From Sinonovacula constricta (lineage: Eukaryota > Mollusca > Bivalvia > Cardiida > Solecurtidae), in assembly GCA_007844125.1 (NCBI GenBank), contig CM017565.1, positions 13,926,647 to 13,990,646 on the forward strand: a DNA stretch of 64,000 nucleotides, in the 5' to 3' direction. Below the pieces are notes generated by a model. The model worked only from the letters and a program-made list of their open reading frames with translations. It ran no database searches and had not been told where the DNA came from. Position numbers and translations under genes: made by a program. Of this stretch, positions 11,240 through 23,914 are shown one piece after another. How positions within the stretch are numbered: position 1 is the stretch's first letter; each line of letters begins with the position of its first letter.

Positions 11240-11240
11240 A
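11049..11240. repeat. (CA)n microsatellite
   Basis: About 190 bp of CA dinucleotide with scattered interruptions (AGAC, AAAC, CGCA, CGTA). The alternating-CysVal minus-strand frames are artefacts of the tract. Confidence 0.98.
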
Positions 11241-11869
11241 TCTCTGTACTAGTTTACTCTGATTACAAATTATTGCAGCTTTCCTGATCCACAGGTTGGC
11301 CTAATATTGAACTTTGAAAGTTAATTCCTTTATGTCTGTAGTGTGCAGTGTATAAACAAATGAAAAATTTAAATATTGGATATTTACAAACTGGCAGTCT
11401 TGCCAAATATTTAATTACTCTTGTTTTAAAACAATAAAAACGGTGCCTATGATCATATTATAGTATTATAATTTTCTTCTTCATTCCTCTACGACATTAA
11501 CCTACCATTGTTCTTATTAAATGAAACATGTTTTCATTTTCAGTTGACTTATTTTTCTTCAATTTAATTACATTACCCTCTTACGTGCTCCTCTTTAATC
11601 AAGGATTATTTATGTTTACTTAGGGTTATTTCTCTACTGTATTTGACTGATTACTGAGCTTATTGAATGAGTACATTGTTCATGGTTTGTTCACTCATTT
11701 GTTTTCATTTTTGATTACATTAGTCACAGTACTCATCTTAAATCAATTGAAATTTGTGTATTTGCTAAGTGTTTAATTTGTTAAGGAAGTCAATTGAAGG
11801 TTGACAGGTCTGATTTAATCAATCTGAAATATTTATTTACATTGGTTGTATTAGATTACTGGATTGGGA
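11241..11869. other. Anonymous AT-rich sequence
   Basis: No gene or repeat recognised. Confidence 0.5.
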
Positions 11870-12055
11870 TTCATACATGCGAAATGTCCCACTTTTAAGG
11901 TTAAAAATTATTTGAAAATGAGGTGTGTTTTACAGCTTTTCAGAAATCTCCCTGCTTGGAAATGGATAACTTTCTTCTTTGTTTATATATATATAACAAA
12001 TCCCACACTTGGCAAGAGAAAATTATCCCACTTTGGCCTCAGAAAAAGTTCACCA
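11870..12055 (+). repeat. Dispersed repeat, copy 1 of a pair
   Basis: Shares CAGAAATCTCCCT(G/A)CTTGG, TTCTTCTTTGTTTATAT and CCCACTTTGGCCTCAGAA in the same order with 12740-12990. It is therefore a member of an interspersed family. The 82-codon frame overlapping it is not supported as coding. Confidence 0.7.
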
Positions 12056-12739
12056 GTGTGGGGATTCCAGAGGGAGCTTATCTTGTGGGAGACCAAGGTT
12101 GATATGGGGTGAGTTGGCCAGGTTAACAAGGAATGGTACATAAGCATTCTAAGGCATTTTTACTTTCTAAAATAGACCTCAGAGGTAATAATGGAGGAAA
12201 AGTATCCCCAGCAAGATGTCAACCATATCCAAGGGCCTCGATACAGTAATATTGTAAAATTAGGCCTGCATAGCAATATATTGAGACAGAAACACTGAAA
12301 GAGAGAGCGTGAAAGAGGGAGAGAGAAAAGGCAATATATTAAGCTTCTGGTATTTCATTTCTTCATCAAGATCTATGCACATTAATCACAAATTATACGT
12401 AATGCTGCAAACTATATCTACGGTTTGAAGGTCAAAACCAACATAATAACAAAGTTTATATGATACAAACAAAGACATATACCTATGTCTATAGGTCAGT
12501 GGTACAATTGTGAAATGATAATTTTACAGTACCAATTAGAGTTACGTAGCCCTGATTTGAACTGAAACTACTGTATTTATTTATAGAGTCTTATGTGTAT
12601 ATTTAATGCATTGTCCAAAACAAGGCATTTTATTACTTGAATGTATTATCTGTAATTGGCAACCTTATTTTCTGCAGAAGCTACTTAACAATGTATGGAG
12701 ACCAAAGCACGTACTGAGAATCCCTGTATATTCACTCTA
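12056..12739. other. Anonymous sequence
   Basis: Contains a short GAGAGAG-rich purine stretch near 12300-12330. No gene found. Confidence 0.5.
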
Positions 12740-12990
12740 TTCATACATGTGAGGGAGACTCCCTCTTTTTAGGTCCAAAATTCTTTGAATATAAGAGCAT
12801 TTAACCGGGTACATATTTTCAGAAATCTCCCTACTTGGAAACATATAACATTCTTCTTTGTTTATATGAAAATAACAAATCTCCTCCTTTGCAAGTAAAA
12901 ATCTCCCACTTGGCAAGTGAAAATCTCCCACTTTGTAAGTGAAAATCTCCCACTTTGTAAGTGAAAATCTCCCACTTTGGCCTCAGAATA
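12740..12990 (+). repeat. Dispersed repeat, copy 2, with local 18-20-bp amplification
   Basis: Homologous to 11870-12055, but the segment AGTGAAAATCTCCCACTT is amplified to about four tandem copies (12893-12976) where copy 1 has fewer, diverged units. This shows in one window how a dispersed repeat can seed a minisatellite. Confidence 0.75.
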
Positions 12991-13337
12991 AGTTGTTTAA
13001 ATTTTTTATCCAGATGTTTTAGTTTTGTGTTTGAGATGGTTTTAAACTTACACCAAGCCTACTGTGGAAATAGTGATAGTTTTGCTGTTATTTGTGATTT
13101 CGAATCAAGAAAAAAAATCTCTGTAAAACAACTGCTACACTTCAGGTCAGCATAAAAGTTCAGTTTGTCCTCCATCTAGCATTCCAGACTGATGGATTGT
13201 CATACAATGGCTCATGCAACTCAGCTGAGATTAACACATTCAAGGTCGGTAGTAATTCAACAGGGAAAGATTTAGTCATTTTAATTTGACATCTGACTTG
13301 TACTAAATTCTTAGACATTTTACAACTGTATGCATAC

Positions 13338-13391
13338 CTGCCATGATAAAGCAAATAGTGAAGAGCCAGCTCCCCACATATCAATTTTATG
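13338..13391 (-). CDS. Candidate small exon resembling protein-kinase subdomain IX
   Basis: On the minus strand an 18-codon block is bounded by an acceptor-like CTTGCTAAG and a donor, CAG|GTATGC. It reads HKIDMWGAGSSLFALSWQ. The pattern [K][I/V]D[M/V/I]W..G...F.L is the usual subdomain IX segment of serine/threonine kinases (the aspartate that stabilises the catalytic loop, then W and G). Both ends are phase 0. The acceptor has a weak pyrimidine tract and no neighbouring kinase segment was found. It could be a chance match or a lone pseudo-exon. Confidence 0.2.
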
Positions 13392-13589
13392 CTTAGCAAG
13401 TTAAAAGTTCATATTTAAAACAAAATGTACTGGTACTGTTATTTTCATGTATAAATAGAATTGATATGGGATTTAATCCCTCATAATCATGATGCTTTTT
13501 TTGGTTCCAGAATGTTGATATTTACCATTAAATAAAAAACTCCTTATATATCATTTTGCAACTGTTACTTATAAATGTAAGACTATTGT

Positions 13590-13695
13590 GTATTTAGATG
13601 CCCATGGCTGATAGATAGGGGCATAATCTTATAACTCCTGACTTAAATGGATCAAGTCCCAGTGTAGGGTAAATCTTATATCTAGGAAATAAGTC
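13590..13695 (+). mobile_element. Possible tRNA-like SINE head
   Basis: TGGCTGATAGATAGGGGC resembles an A box and GGATCAAGTCCCAG a B box about 50 bp later. No recognisable body or target duplication was found. Confidence 0.25.
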
Positions 13696-14733
13696 TTTAA
13701 GCTGAGCTTTGGTGCACTAGACATTTGTCTCAAGGTGCCTTTTACCACCATTTTGCCATGTACCTCAAAAACAAAACTTTTACATATTACAAGATATAAA
13801 TGTAGAAAATTTCATCTTAACATGACAGCTAAAACCTGTCTGACTTAACACAGATAAGTGACATTCTGACAGTGGTATTGCACAGACATTGATTGTTTCT
13901 AGCAGATAGGATTCTAAATTGATTTATAAACTGGTATGTTAAAATTAGTTTAAGACACATTTTTAATAAATATAATCTGGTGGGACATCAATCAAATCTA
14001 AATTCCTATTTCCAATTTGACAAGTTTAGCTTTACTGTAACACTTTTTCTCTCTTTGAAGCACATTAAATATGGTAATTGATGTCTGTAATAGGTATGTG
14101 TGCCATTTTTGGTGGCTTTCTCAGACAAAAAATGTATTAAAGTGGTTGTAGGTGGTGCTGGTATATTGATTGCATAGAATGTTCCTATACAGTATATACA
14201 TGCTTATATCTGTATCATTGCATGTGAGATTATAGAACATGTAAGCTGAGGTTGAACTATTTTAATGGAAACAAGTCATGGCAAGATTCTGCTAAATGGT
14301 TCACCCTGGGGTTGTGATCTCACTACTAATCCTATGATAGACTTTCTTAATATAATGCATCCATGTTTAACATTAAAACATGTAAACACTTTAAAGGACA
14401 CCTACTATAAAAGCAAATATAACAGTAAACATTTAATTGCCAGTTTTGCCATTAGCATGAAATATGCTGTTAAATGGTCAAAGAAAAAGATGACATCCTT
14501 TTATTACATGGCATTATCATGTAACTAAGCTCCATTTCAATTCAGGTTATTTGTTCATATATGACTTATAAGGATTATTCTTTATTTGATCACAAAAAAA
14601 TTGATTATTACATTTTGTGCTTGAAAAGACATGTTTCAATGGGAAAATATTCCTACATCATTGTTTTCTTCTGTTTTGGATTTTATGCGCAAAGTTCCAA
14701 AAGTGGGTAGGAATACAATATTGAGGTGCTGTA
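13696..14733. other. Anonymous AT-rich sequence
   Basis: An 87-codon ATG frame (14265-14528) is present but lysine- and asparagine-rich, as expected of AT-rich chance frames. No splice or domain evidence supports it. Confidence 0.5.
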
Positions 14734-17700
14734 CCCATGTGAGATAATACATCTGAGACATGACTTTCTACCAGATCATGTGAGATAACATGTTAGACAT
14801 GACTTTCTACCACATTATGTGAGATAATACATGTTAGACATGACTTTCTGCCAGATCATGTGAGATAATACATGAGAGACATGACTTTCTGCCAGATCAT
14901 GTGAGATAAGACATGTGAGACATGACTTTCTACCAGATCATGTGAGATAATACATGTGAGACAAGACTTTCTGCCAGATCATGTGAGATAATACATGTGA
15001 GACAAGACTTTCTGCCAGATCATGTGAGATAAGACATGTGAGACATGACTTTCTACCAGATCATGTGAGATAATACATGTGAGACAAGACTTTCTGCCAG
15101 ATCATGTGAGATAATACATGTGAGACATGACTTTCTACCAGATCATGTGACATAATACATGTGAGACAAGACTTTCTGCCAGATCATGTGAGATAATACA
15201 AGTGACAAATTACTTTCTACCAGATCATGTGAGATAATACATGTGAGACAAGACTTTCTGCCAGATCATGTGAGATAATACATGTGAGACATGACTTTCT
15301 ACCAGATCATGTGAGATAATACATGTGAGACATGACTTTCTGCCAGATCATGTGAGATAAGACATGTGAGACATGACTTTCTACCAGATCATGTGAGATA
15401 ATACATGTGAGACAAGACTTTCTGCCAGATCATGTGAGATAATACATGTGAGACATGACTTTCTACCAGATCATGTGAGATAATACATGTGAGACAAGAC
15501 TTTCTGCCAGATCATGTGAGATAATACATGTGAGACATGACTTTCTGCCAGATCATGTGAGATAATACATGTGAGACATGACTTTCTGCCAGATCATGTG
15601 AGATAATACATGTGAGACAAGACTTTCTACCAGATCATGTGAGATAATACATGTGAGACATGACTTTCAGCCACATCATGTGAGATAATACATGTGAGAC
15701 AAGACTTTCTACCACATCATGTAAGATAACATGTGAGACAAGACTTTCTGCCAGATCATGTGAGATAATACATCTGAGACATGACTTTCTACCAGATCAT
15801 GTGAGATAATACATGTGAGACATGACTTTCTGCCAGATCATGTGAGATAACACATGTGAGACAAGACTTTCTGCCAGATCATGTGAGATAATACATGTGA
15901 GACAAGACTTACTACCAGATCATGTGAGATAATACATGTGAGACAAGACTTTCTACCAGATCATGTGGGATAACATGTTAGACAAGACTTTCTGCCAGAT
16001 CATGTGAGATAACATGTGAGACAAGACTTTCTACCAGATCATGTGAGATAATACATGTGAGACAAGACTTTCTGCCAGATCATGTGACATAATACATGTG
16101 AGACATGACTTTCTGCCAGATCATGTGACATAATACATGTGAGACATGACTTTCTACCACATCATGTAAGATAACATGTGAGACATGACTTTCTGCCAGA
16201 TCATGTGAGATAATACATGTGAGACAAGACTTTCTACCAGATCATGTGAGATAATACATGTGAGACAAGACTTTCTGCCAGATCATGTGAGATAATACAT
16301 ATGAGACAAGACTTTCTACCAGATCATGTGAGATAACACATGTGAGACATGACTTTCTGCCAGATCATGTGAGATAACACATGTAAGACATGACTTTCTG
16401 TCAGATAATGTGAGATAATACATGTGAGACATGACTTTCTGCCACATCATGTGAGATAATACATGTGAGACAAGACTTTCTACCAGATCATGTGAGATAA
16501 CACATGTGAGACATGGCTTTCTGCCAGATCATGTGAGGTAACACATGTGAGACATGACTTTCTGTCAGATAATGTGAGATAATACATGTGAGACATGACT
16601 TTCTGACAGATCATGAGAGATAATACATGTGAGACAAGACTTTCTACCAGATCATGTGAGATAACACATGTGAGACATGACTTTCTGCCAGATCATGTGA
16701 GATAACACATGTGAAACATGACTTTCTGTCAGATAATGTGAGATAATACATGTGAGACATGACTTTTTGCCAGATCATGTGAGATAATACATGTGAGACA
16801 AGACTTTCTACCAGATCATGTGAGATAACACATGTGAGACATGACTTTCTGCCAAATCATGTGAGATAACACATGTGAGACATGACTTTCTGTCAGATAA
16901 TGTGAGATAATACATGTGAGACATGACTTTCTGCCAGATCATGTGAGATAATACATGTGAGACATGACTTTCTGCCAGATCATGTGAGATAATACATGTG
17001 AGACATGACTTTCTACCACATCATGTGAGATAATACTTGTGAGACATGACTTTCTACCACATCATGTGAGATAATACATGTGAGACATGACTTTCTACCA
17101 CATCATGTGAGATAATACATGTGAGACATGACTTTCTACCACATCATGTGAGATAATACATGTGAGACATGACTTTCTACCACATCATGTGAGATAATAC
17201 ATGTGAGACAAGACTTTCTACCACATCATGTGAGATAAGATGTGAGTCAAGACTTTCTACCAGATCATGTGAGATAACATGTGAGACATGACTTTCTACC
17301 ACATCATGTGAGATAATACATGTGAGACATGACTTTCTGCCAGATCATGTGAGATAATACATGTGAGTCAAGACTTTCTACCAGATCATGTGAGATAATA
17401 CATGTGAGACATGACTTTTTGCCAGATCATGTGAGATAACATGTGAGACATGACTTTTACCACATCATGTGAGATAACATGTGAGACATGACTTTCTGCC
17501 AGATCATGTGAGATAACATGTGAGACATGACTTTCTGCCAGATCATGTGAGATAAGACATGTGAGACAAGACTTTCTACCAGATCATGTGAGATAACACA
17601 TGTGAGACATGACTTTCTGCCAGATCATGTGAGATAACACATGTGAAACATGACTTTCTGTCAGATAATGTGAGATAATACATGTGAGACATGACTTTTT

Positions 17701-18716
17701 GCCAGATCATGTGAGATAATACATGTGAGACAAGACTTTCTACCAGATCATGTGAGATAACACATGTGAGACATGACTTTCTGCCAAATCATGTGAGATA
17801 ACACATGTGAGACATGACTTTCTGTCAGATAATGTGAGATAATACATGTGAGACATGACTTTCTGCCAGATCATGTAAGATAATACATGTGAGACAAGAC
17901 TTTTTACCAGATCATGTGAGATAACACATGTGAGACAAGACTTTCTGCCAGATCATGTGAGATAATACATGTGAGACATGACTTTCTACCAGTTTAGTGA
18001 GATAACACATGTGAGACAAGACTTTCTACCACATCATGTGAGATAACATGTGAGACATGACTTTCTGCCAGATCATGTGAGATAATACATGTGAGACATG
18101 ACTTTCTACCACATCATGTGAGATAATACTTGTGAGACATGACTTTCTACCACATCATGTGAGATAATACATGTGAGACATGACTTTCTACCACATCATG
18201 TGAGATAATACATGTGAGACATGACTTTCTACCACATCATGTGAGATAATACATGTGAGACATGACTTTCTACCACATCATGTGAGATAATACATGTGAG
18301 ACAAGACTTTCTACCACATCATGTGAGATAAGATGTGAGTCAAGACTTTCTACCAGATCATGTGAGATAACATGTGAGACATGACTTTCTACCACATCAT
18401 GTGAGATAATACATGTGAGACATGACTTTCTGCCAGATCATGTGAGATAATACATGTGAGTCAAGACTTTCTACCAGATCATGTGAGATAATACATGTGA
18501 GACATGACTTTTTGCCAGATCATGTGAGATAACATGTGAGACATGACTTTCTGCCAGATCATGTGAGATAACATGTGAGACATGACTTTTACCACATCAT
18601 GTGAGATAACATGTAAGACATGACTTTCTGCCAGATCATGTGAGATAACATGTGAGACATGACTTTCTGCCAGATCATGTGAGATAACATGTGAGACAAG
18701 ACTTTCTACCACATTA
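14734..18716. repeat. Largest array: 41-bp minisatellite, roughly 100 copies
   Basis: The unit contains GATCATGTGAGATAATACAT and GTGAGACATGACTTTCTGCC; shorter 39-bp units have GATAACATGTGAG. Within the unit CATGTGAGA occurs twice, so the 41-mer itself looks like an old duplication. Variant combinations are reused in blocks. About 300 bp from 16645 recurs at 17576, and about 400 bp from 17034 recurs at 18127 (TAATACTTGTGAG, AGATGTGAGTCAAG markers). This indicates segmental duplication within the array. No coding potential. Confidence 0.98.
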
Positions 18717-18860
18717 TAATGAGATTTTTAAACCTGTCTATCTAGTTAGGGAGAAAATGTGATAGTTGTCTTTTAAGTCCGTTGTCATGATACTATCTTG
18801 TTACAGAATGGTGACAGTTCAAGTTTGAGCTTTGATGCCCATGTGCTAATTGTTGACAAT
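18717..18860. other. Junction between arrays
   Basis: Contains GCTTTGATGCCCATGTG and ACAATCATTGTGTTAACGC, diverged relatives of the units of the next three arrays. Confidence 0.4.
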
Positions 18861-19227
18861 CATTGTGTTAACGCATTGATAAAATTGTGTTAAAGCATTG
18901 ATATAATTGTATTAAAGTATTGATATAATTATGTTAAAGCATTGATATAATTGTGTTAAAGCATTGATAAAATTGTGTTAAAGCATTGATATCATTATGT
19001 TAAAGCATTGATATATTGTGTTAAAGCATTGATATCATTATGTTAAAGCATTGATATTATTGTGTTAAAGCATTGATATCATTATGTTAAAGCATTGATA
19101 TAATCGTGTTAAAGCATTGATAAAATTGTGTTAAAGCATTGATAAAATTGTGTTAAAACATTGATATCATTGTGTTAAAGCATTGATATCATTGTGTTAA
19201 AGCATTGATATCATTGTGTTAAAGCAT
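18861..19227. repeat. Minisatellite, 22-bp unit, about 16 copies
   Basis: The unit is TTAAAGCATTGATATCATTG plus TG, with ATAATT / ATAAAATT variants. It shares the word AGCATTGAT with the neighbouring arrays. Confidence 0.95.
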
Positions 19228-19268
19228 AAGTCATTGTTTTAACTGTTGTAGCCTGTGTGTTTAAAGCT

Positions 19269-21766
19269 GATGCCAATGTGTTGTCATAGTTGGGTCAATG
19301 TGTTTAATATTGATGTCAATATGTTGTCATAGTTGGGTCAATGTGTTTAATATTGATGCCAATGTGTTGTCGTAGTTGGGTCAATGTGTTTAATATTGAT
19401 GCCAATGTGTTGTCATAGTTGGGTCACTGTGTTTAATATTGATGCCAATGTGTTGTCATAGTTGGGTCAATGTGTTTAATATTGATGCCAATGTGTTGTC
19501 ATAGTTGGGTCAATGTGTTTAATATTGATGCCAATGTGTTGTCATAGTTGGGTCACTGTTTAATATTGATGCCAATGTGTTGTCATAGTTGGGTCACTGT
19601 GTTTAATATTGATGCCAATGTGTTGTCATAGTTGGGTCAATGTGTTTAATATTGATGCCAATGTGTTGTCATAGTTGGGTCACTGTGTTTAATATTGATG
19701 TCAATGTGTTGTCATAGTTGGGTCACTGTGTTTAATATTGATGTCAATGTGTTGTCATAGTTGGGTCACTGTGTTTAATATTGATGCCAATGTGTTGTCA
19801 TAGTTGGGTCAATGTGTTTAATATTGATGCCAATATGTTGTCATAGTTGGGTCAATGTGTTTAATATTGATGCCAATGTGTTGTCATAGTTGGGTCAATG
19901 TGTTTAATATTGATGCCAATGTGTTGTCATAGTTGGGTCAATGTGTTTAATATTGATGCCAATATGTTGTCATAGTTGGGTCAATGTGTTTAATATTGAT
20001 GCCAATGTGTTGTCATAGTTGGGTCAATGTGTTTAATATTGATGCCAATGTGTTGTCATAGTTGGGTCAATGTGTTTAATATTGATGCCAATATGTTGTC
20101 ATAGTTGGGTCAATGTGTTTAATATTGATGCCAATGTGTTGTCATAGTTGGGTCAATGTGTTTAATATTGATGCCAATGTGTTGTCAAAGTTGGGTCAAT
20201 GTGTTTAATATTAATGCCAATGTGTTGTCATAGTTGGGTCAATGTGTTTAATATTGATGCCAATGTGTTGTCATAGTTGGGTCACTGTGTTTAATATTGA
20301 TGCCAATGTGTTGTCATAGTTGGGTCACTGTGTTTAATATTGATGCCAATGTGTTGTCATAGTTGGGTCAATGTGTTTAATATTGATGCCAATGTGTTGT
20401 CATAGTTGGGTCAATGTGTTTAATATTGATGCCAATGTGTTGTCATAGTTGGGTCAATGTGTTTAATATTGATGCCAATGTGTTGTCATAGTTGGGTCAA
20501 TGTGTTTAATATTGATGCCAATGTGTTGTCATAGTTGGGTCAATGTGTTTAATATTGATGCCAATGTGTTGTCATAGTTGGGTCACTGTGTTTAATATTG
20601 ATGTCAATATGTTGTCATAGTTGGGTCAATGTGTTTAATATTGGTGCCAATGTGTTGTCATAGTTGGGTCACTGTGTTTAATATTGATGCCAATGTGTTG
20701 TCATAGTTGGGTCAATGTGTTTAATATTGATGCCAATGTGTTGTCATAGTTGGGTCAATGTGTTTAATATTGATGTCAATATGTTGTCATAGTTGGGTCA
20801 ATGTGTTTAATATTGATGCCAATGTGTTGTCATAGTTGGGTCACTGTGTTTAATGTTGATGCCAATGTGTTGTCATAGTTGGGTCAATGTGTTTAATATT
20901 GATGCCAATGTGTTGTCATAGTTGGGTCAATGTGTTTAATATTGATGCCAATGTGTTGTCATAGTTGGGTCAATGTGTTTAATATTGATGCCAATGTGTT
21001 GTCATAGTTGGGTCAATGTGTTTAATATTGATGCCAATGTGTTGTCATAGTTGGGTCACTGTGTTTAATATTGATGCCAATGTGTTGTCATAGTTGGGTC
21101 AGTGTGTTTAATATTGATGTCAATGTGTTGTCATAGTTGGGTCAGTGTGTTTAATATTGATGCCAATGTGTTGTCATAGTTGGGTCACTGTGTTTAATAT
21201 TGATGCCAATGTGTTGTCATAGTTGGGTCAATGTGTTTAATATTGATGCCAATGTTTTGTCATAGTTGGGTCAATGTGTTTAATATTGATGTCAATATGT
21301 TGTCATAGTTGGGTCAATGTGTTTAATATTGATGCCAATGTGTTGTCATAGTTGGGTCACTGTGTTTAATATTGATGCCAATGTGTTGTCATAGTTGGGT
21401 CACTGTGTTTAATATTGATGCCAATGTGTTGTCATAGTTGGGTCACTGTGTTTAATATTGATGCCAATGTGTTGTCATAGTTGGGTCACTGTGTTTAATA
21501 TTGATGCCAGTGTGTTGTCATAGTTGGGTCACTGTGTTTAATATTGATGCCAATGTGTTGTCATAGTTGGGTCAATGTGTTTAATATTGATGTCAATGTG
21601 TTGTCATAGTTGGGTCAATGTGTTTAATATTGATGTCAATATGTTGTCATAGTTGGGTCAATGTGTTTAATATTGATGCCAATGTGTTGTCATAGTTGGG
21701 TCAATGTGTTTAATATTGATGCCAATGTGTTGTCATAGTTGGGTCAATGTGTTTAATAGTTGATGC
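19269..21766. repeat. Large minisatellite, 43-bp unit, about 58 copies
   Basis: The unit contains TGTGTTTAATATTGATGCCA and ATGTGTTGTCATAGTTGGGT, then CAA or CAC. Copies are extremely uniform; variation is concentrated at a few sites (TCAA/TCAC, GCC/GTC, GTG/ATG). This pattern indicates recent homogenisation. Confidence 0.98.
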
Positions 21767-21867
21767 CTATATGTTTATGTGTTAATGCCAGTGTACTTCC
21801 AATTGTGTTGTTAATTTATGTCTTTAGGTGTTCCTGTCTGTGTGTATAAGTGTTACTTCCAGTTTGT

Positions 21868-22076
21868 TAAAGCATTGCTGCCAATTACTGTGCTGAAGCA
21901 TTAATGTCCATGTGTTCAAGTGTTGGTGCCAATTACTGTGCTGAAGCATTAATGTCCATGTGTTCAAGTGTTGGTGCCAATTACTGTGCTGAAGCATTAA
22001 TGTCCATGTGTTCAAGTGTTGGTGCCAATTACTGTGCTGAAGCATTAATGTACATGTGTTCAAGTGTTGATGCCAA
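21868..22076. repeat. Minisatellite, 48-bp unit, about 4 copies
   Basis: The unit contains TTACTGTGCTGAAGCATTAA and TGTCCATGTGTTCAAGTGTT. Because 48 is a multiple of three, frames stay open on both strands; neither is supported as coding. Confidence 0.95.
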
Positions 22077-22594
22077 GGTGTTTTCTCATACTCTCATACT
22101 CATACATTAATTACTTATATTATAGCAAACCTTTGTAACAATTACAGCAAAGTGTTGACAATGACTAACAGAAGCTTTCAAGATAATACAATACTTTAAC
22201 AAAATGTAATAATGAACATAATCATAGTTACAAATTAACTTTCTTATTTATCTCTATCAAGGTTTGCAGTGTATATGTACTTTGATAATTTATTTATACA
22301 AGTTGTGGAAACATGCAACACTTTAATTTAATGAATTTTTGATGCTCAGGTAACATTTTTTCCAATGTGTTTAATCATTGAAGAAATGTATATTAGTTAT
22401 TTAACCAATGTGTTTGCAGATTTGAGATGACTCAAGTATTCTTTAAGTGACTTTAGTTGTGTGTGTTTTAGCTTCAATTTCATTTTGTGGTGTGATATCA
22501 CTTTAATATGTTAATCATCAGCCATTAACCTAGTAGCACCAAGCTCTAAAGGCAGTGCCATTCCTGGTGATGACATACCAAGAGAGGTGGACCG
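22077..22594. other. Anonymous AT-rich sequence
   Basis: No repeat or element recognised. Stops occur in all frames just upstream of the exon candidate at 22595. Confidence 0.4.
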
Positions 22595-22645
22595 ATGGCC
22601 TTGAACTACCTGGCAGAATTGCTGTCATCACTAGAGTATGAACAG
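22595..22645 (+). CDS. Candidate initiator exon (17 codons), unknown product
   Basis: ATG in context ACCGATGG, followed by 17 codons reading MALNYLAELLSSLEYEQ, then a good donor CAG|GTAACT in phase 0. There is an in-frame stop upstream (TGA at about 22570), so this could be a first coding exon with 5' UTR. Read through without splicing, it stops two codons later. The hydrophilic-helical composition is protein-like but too short to assign. Confidence 0.25.
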
Positions 22646-22754
22646 GTAACTTGAGGCTGCTGAAACAATCAATTTCTGGTTGAGCTTTCATCATAATTAC
22701 ACAACCAGAAAGCTGAGAGTTTCGTATTCCCTATAGGAGTCTTAGCATGGCATT

Positions 22755-23190
22755 TCTCATCTTCATTAAAGGCCCAATTCAGATGTTTATCATATTTAAA
22801 AACAAGACAGTTACTACGATCAAACTTATTTAATGTTAGCTCATGGCTTTTGTATATAATTTATTATATTAAAATTAATATTTTACACAGGGTGTTTTTA
22901 TTTAATTACTATTTTTAGATCTTGCGTGGTTTTTGCAAAGCTAATTGAGACTGTCACATGATGATTATTATAAGAGCAGGCATACAATCCTTTCTTTAAT
23001 TGTCATTATTGTCATTTTGTTCTTCATCTGTAAAGTGAAAGTCACATGACCTTTTGGCCTGTCATTGAGTCGCTGTAAATATAGCCGCAGTGATGCTTTA
23101 TAGTCAGGAAGTATATTAGTAGCACTGAATACGTGTGTCCACTACTATTTTCACATTAATTTATCCACGGAACTCAAGTTTGATACACGG
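22755..23190 (+). repeat. Old dispersed repeat or segmental duplicate, copy A (uninterrupted)
   Basis: Co-linear with 58780-60190. Shared landmarks in the same order are AAAGGCC.AAT.CAGATGTTT, a GGTGTTTT..TTTAGAT stretch with TTTGCAAAGC, GTGAAAGTCACATGACCTT, GTCATTGAG, TATATTAGTAGCA and GTGTCCACT. Copy A lacks the insertion present in copy B, so it preserves an empty site near 23015-23025 (CATTTTGTTCTTCATCTG). Confidence 0.7.
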
Positions 23191-23685
23191 CCTAAATTTT
23201 GTGAATATACATGTATCTTGCCCTATATTCCCAATTGCTACAAGACGTCAGGTAAAATTATGCAATCCCTAGACTTCATGGAAATGTCTCCAAACTTGTT
23301 GTATAGAAAATATGGCATGGTCTGTAAGATATGTCTGAATTGGATGGAGTTGTCACTAAACTTGTTGTATAAACAATTACAATCGGTCTGATAGACATGT
23401 TTGAAATTGATTCAATTTTATCCCAATGTCTAAGCCCCTGTCTGTAGCAAGGACATGCCAATAATTCCTAGCATAGTAAAGTCTGTAAAATTGAGTTTGA
23501 TCTCTGCTGCTTGAAGGCATGTCTACAATTGTCCTGAATCTATCTGTTGGCAATTGCCTTGAAACCCAGGTTGTCTAGTTTAACAAATGGTTTGTAGTTT
23601 TTTGCAAAAGTTTCAATCCACTTTTGAGAATATCTGTATATTAAATTTAAATTCAGTAAAATTTATTAAAAAAGTTAATTTGATT
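23191..23685. other. Anonymous sequence with faint 60-65-bp periodicity
   Basis: GTCTCCAAACTTGTTGTATA (23286) and a diverged CACTAAACTTGTTGTATAAA (23353) suggest a decayed short duplication. No gene. Confidence 0.4.
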
Positions 23686-23914
23686 ATAAGCATTACTGGC
23701 AGGGTCAAACCAAAGACTTTCAAGTGAGTAGTAGTGGCCTCCCTCCTAATGCTCGGGGCTAAGGGGACAGAATTACGCCTGACTCGTCGGTGTCAGTATA
23801 TTCGACCGGCTGGGTTCAGTCTCTGGGCACCTCGTCAGTGCCCCTGTGCTATAATGATAGAAATGTCGCTGCACGGCAAAAATGCTGGCAAATCCCATCC
23901 CTCATAAGCATTAC
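23686..23914 (+). mobile_element. 5'-truncated SINE with target-site duplication
   Basis: The body matches the full-length SINE at 34340-34624 (AACCAAAGA, AGTAGTGGC, CCTCCTAATGCTC, GGTTCAGTC, CAAATCCCATCC) but lacks the tRNA-derived head. It is flanked by the exact 11-bp duplication ATAAGCATTAC at 23686-23696 and 23904-23914. Loss of the 5' end together with a perfect duplication is the signature of premature termination during target-primed reverse transcription. Confidence 0.9.
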
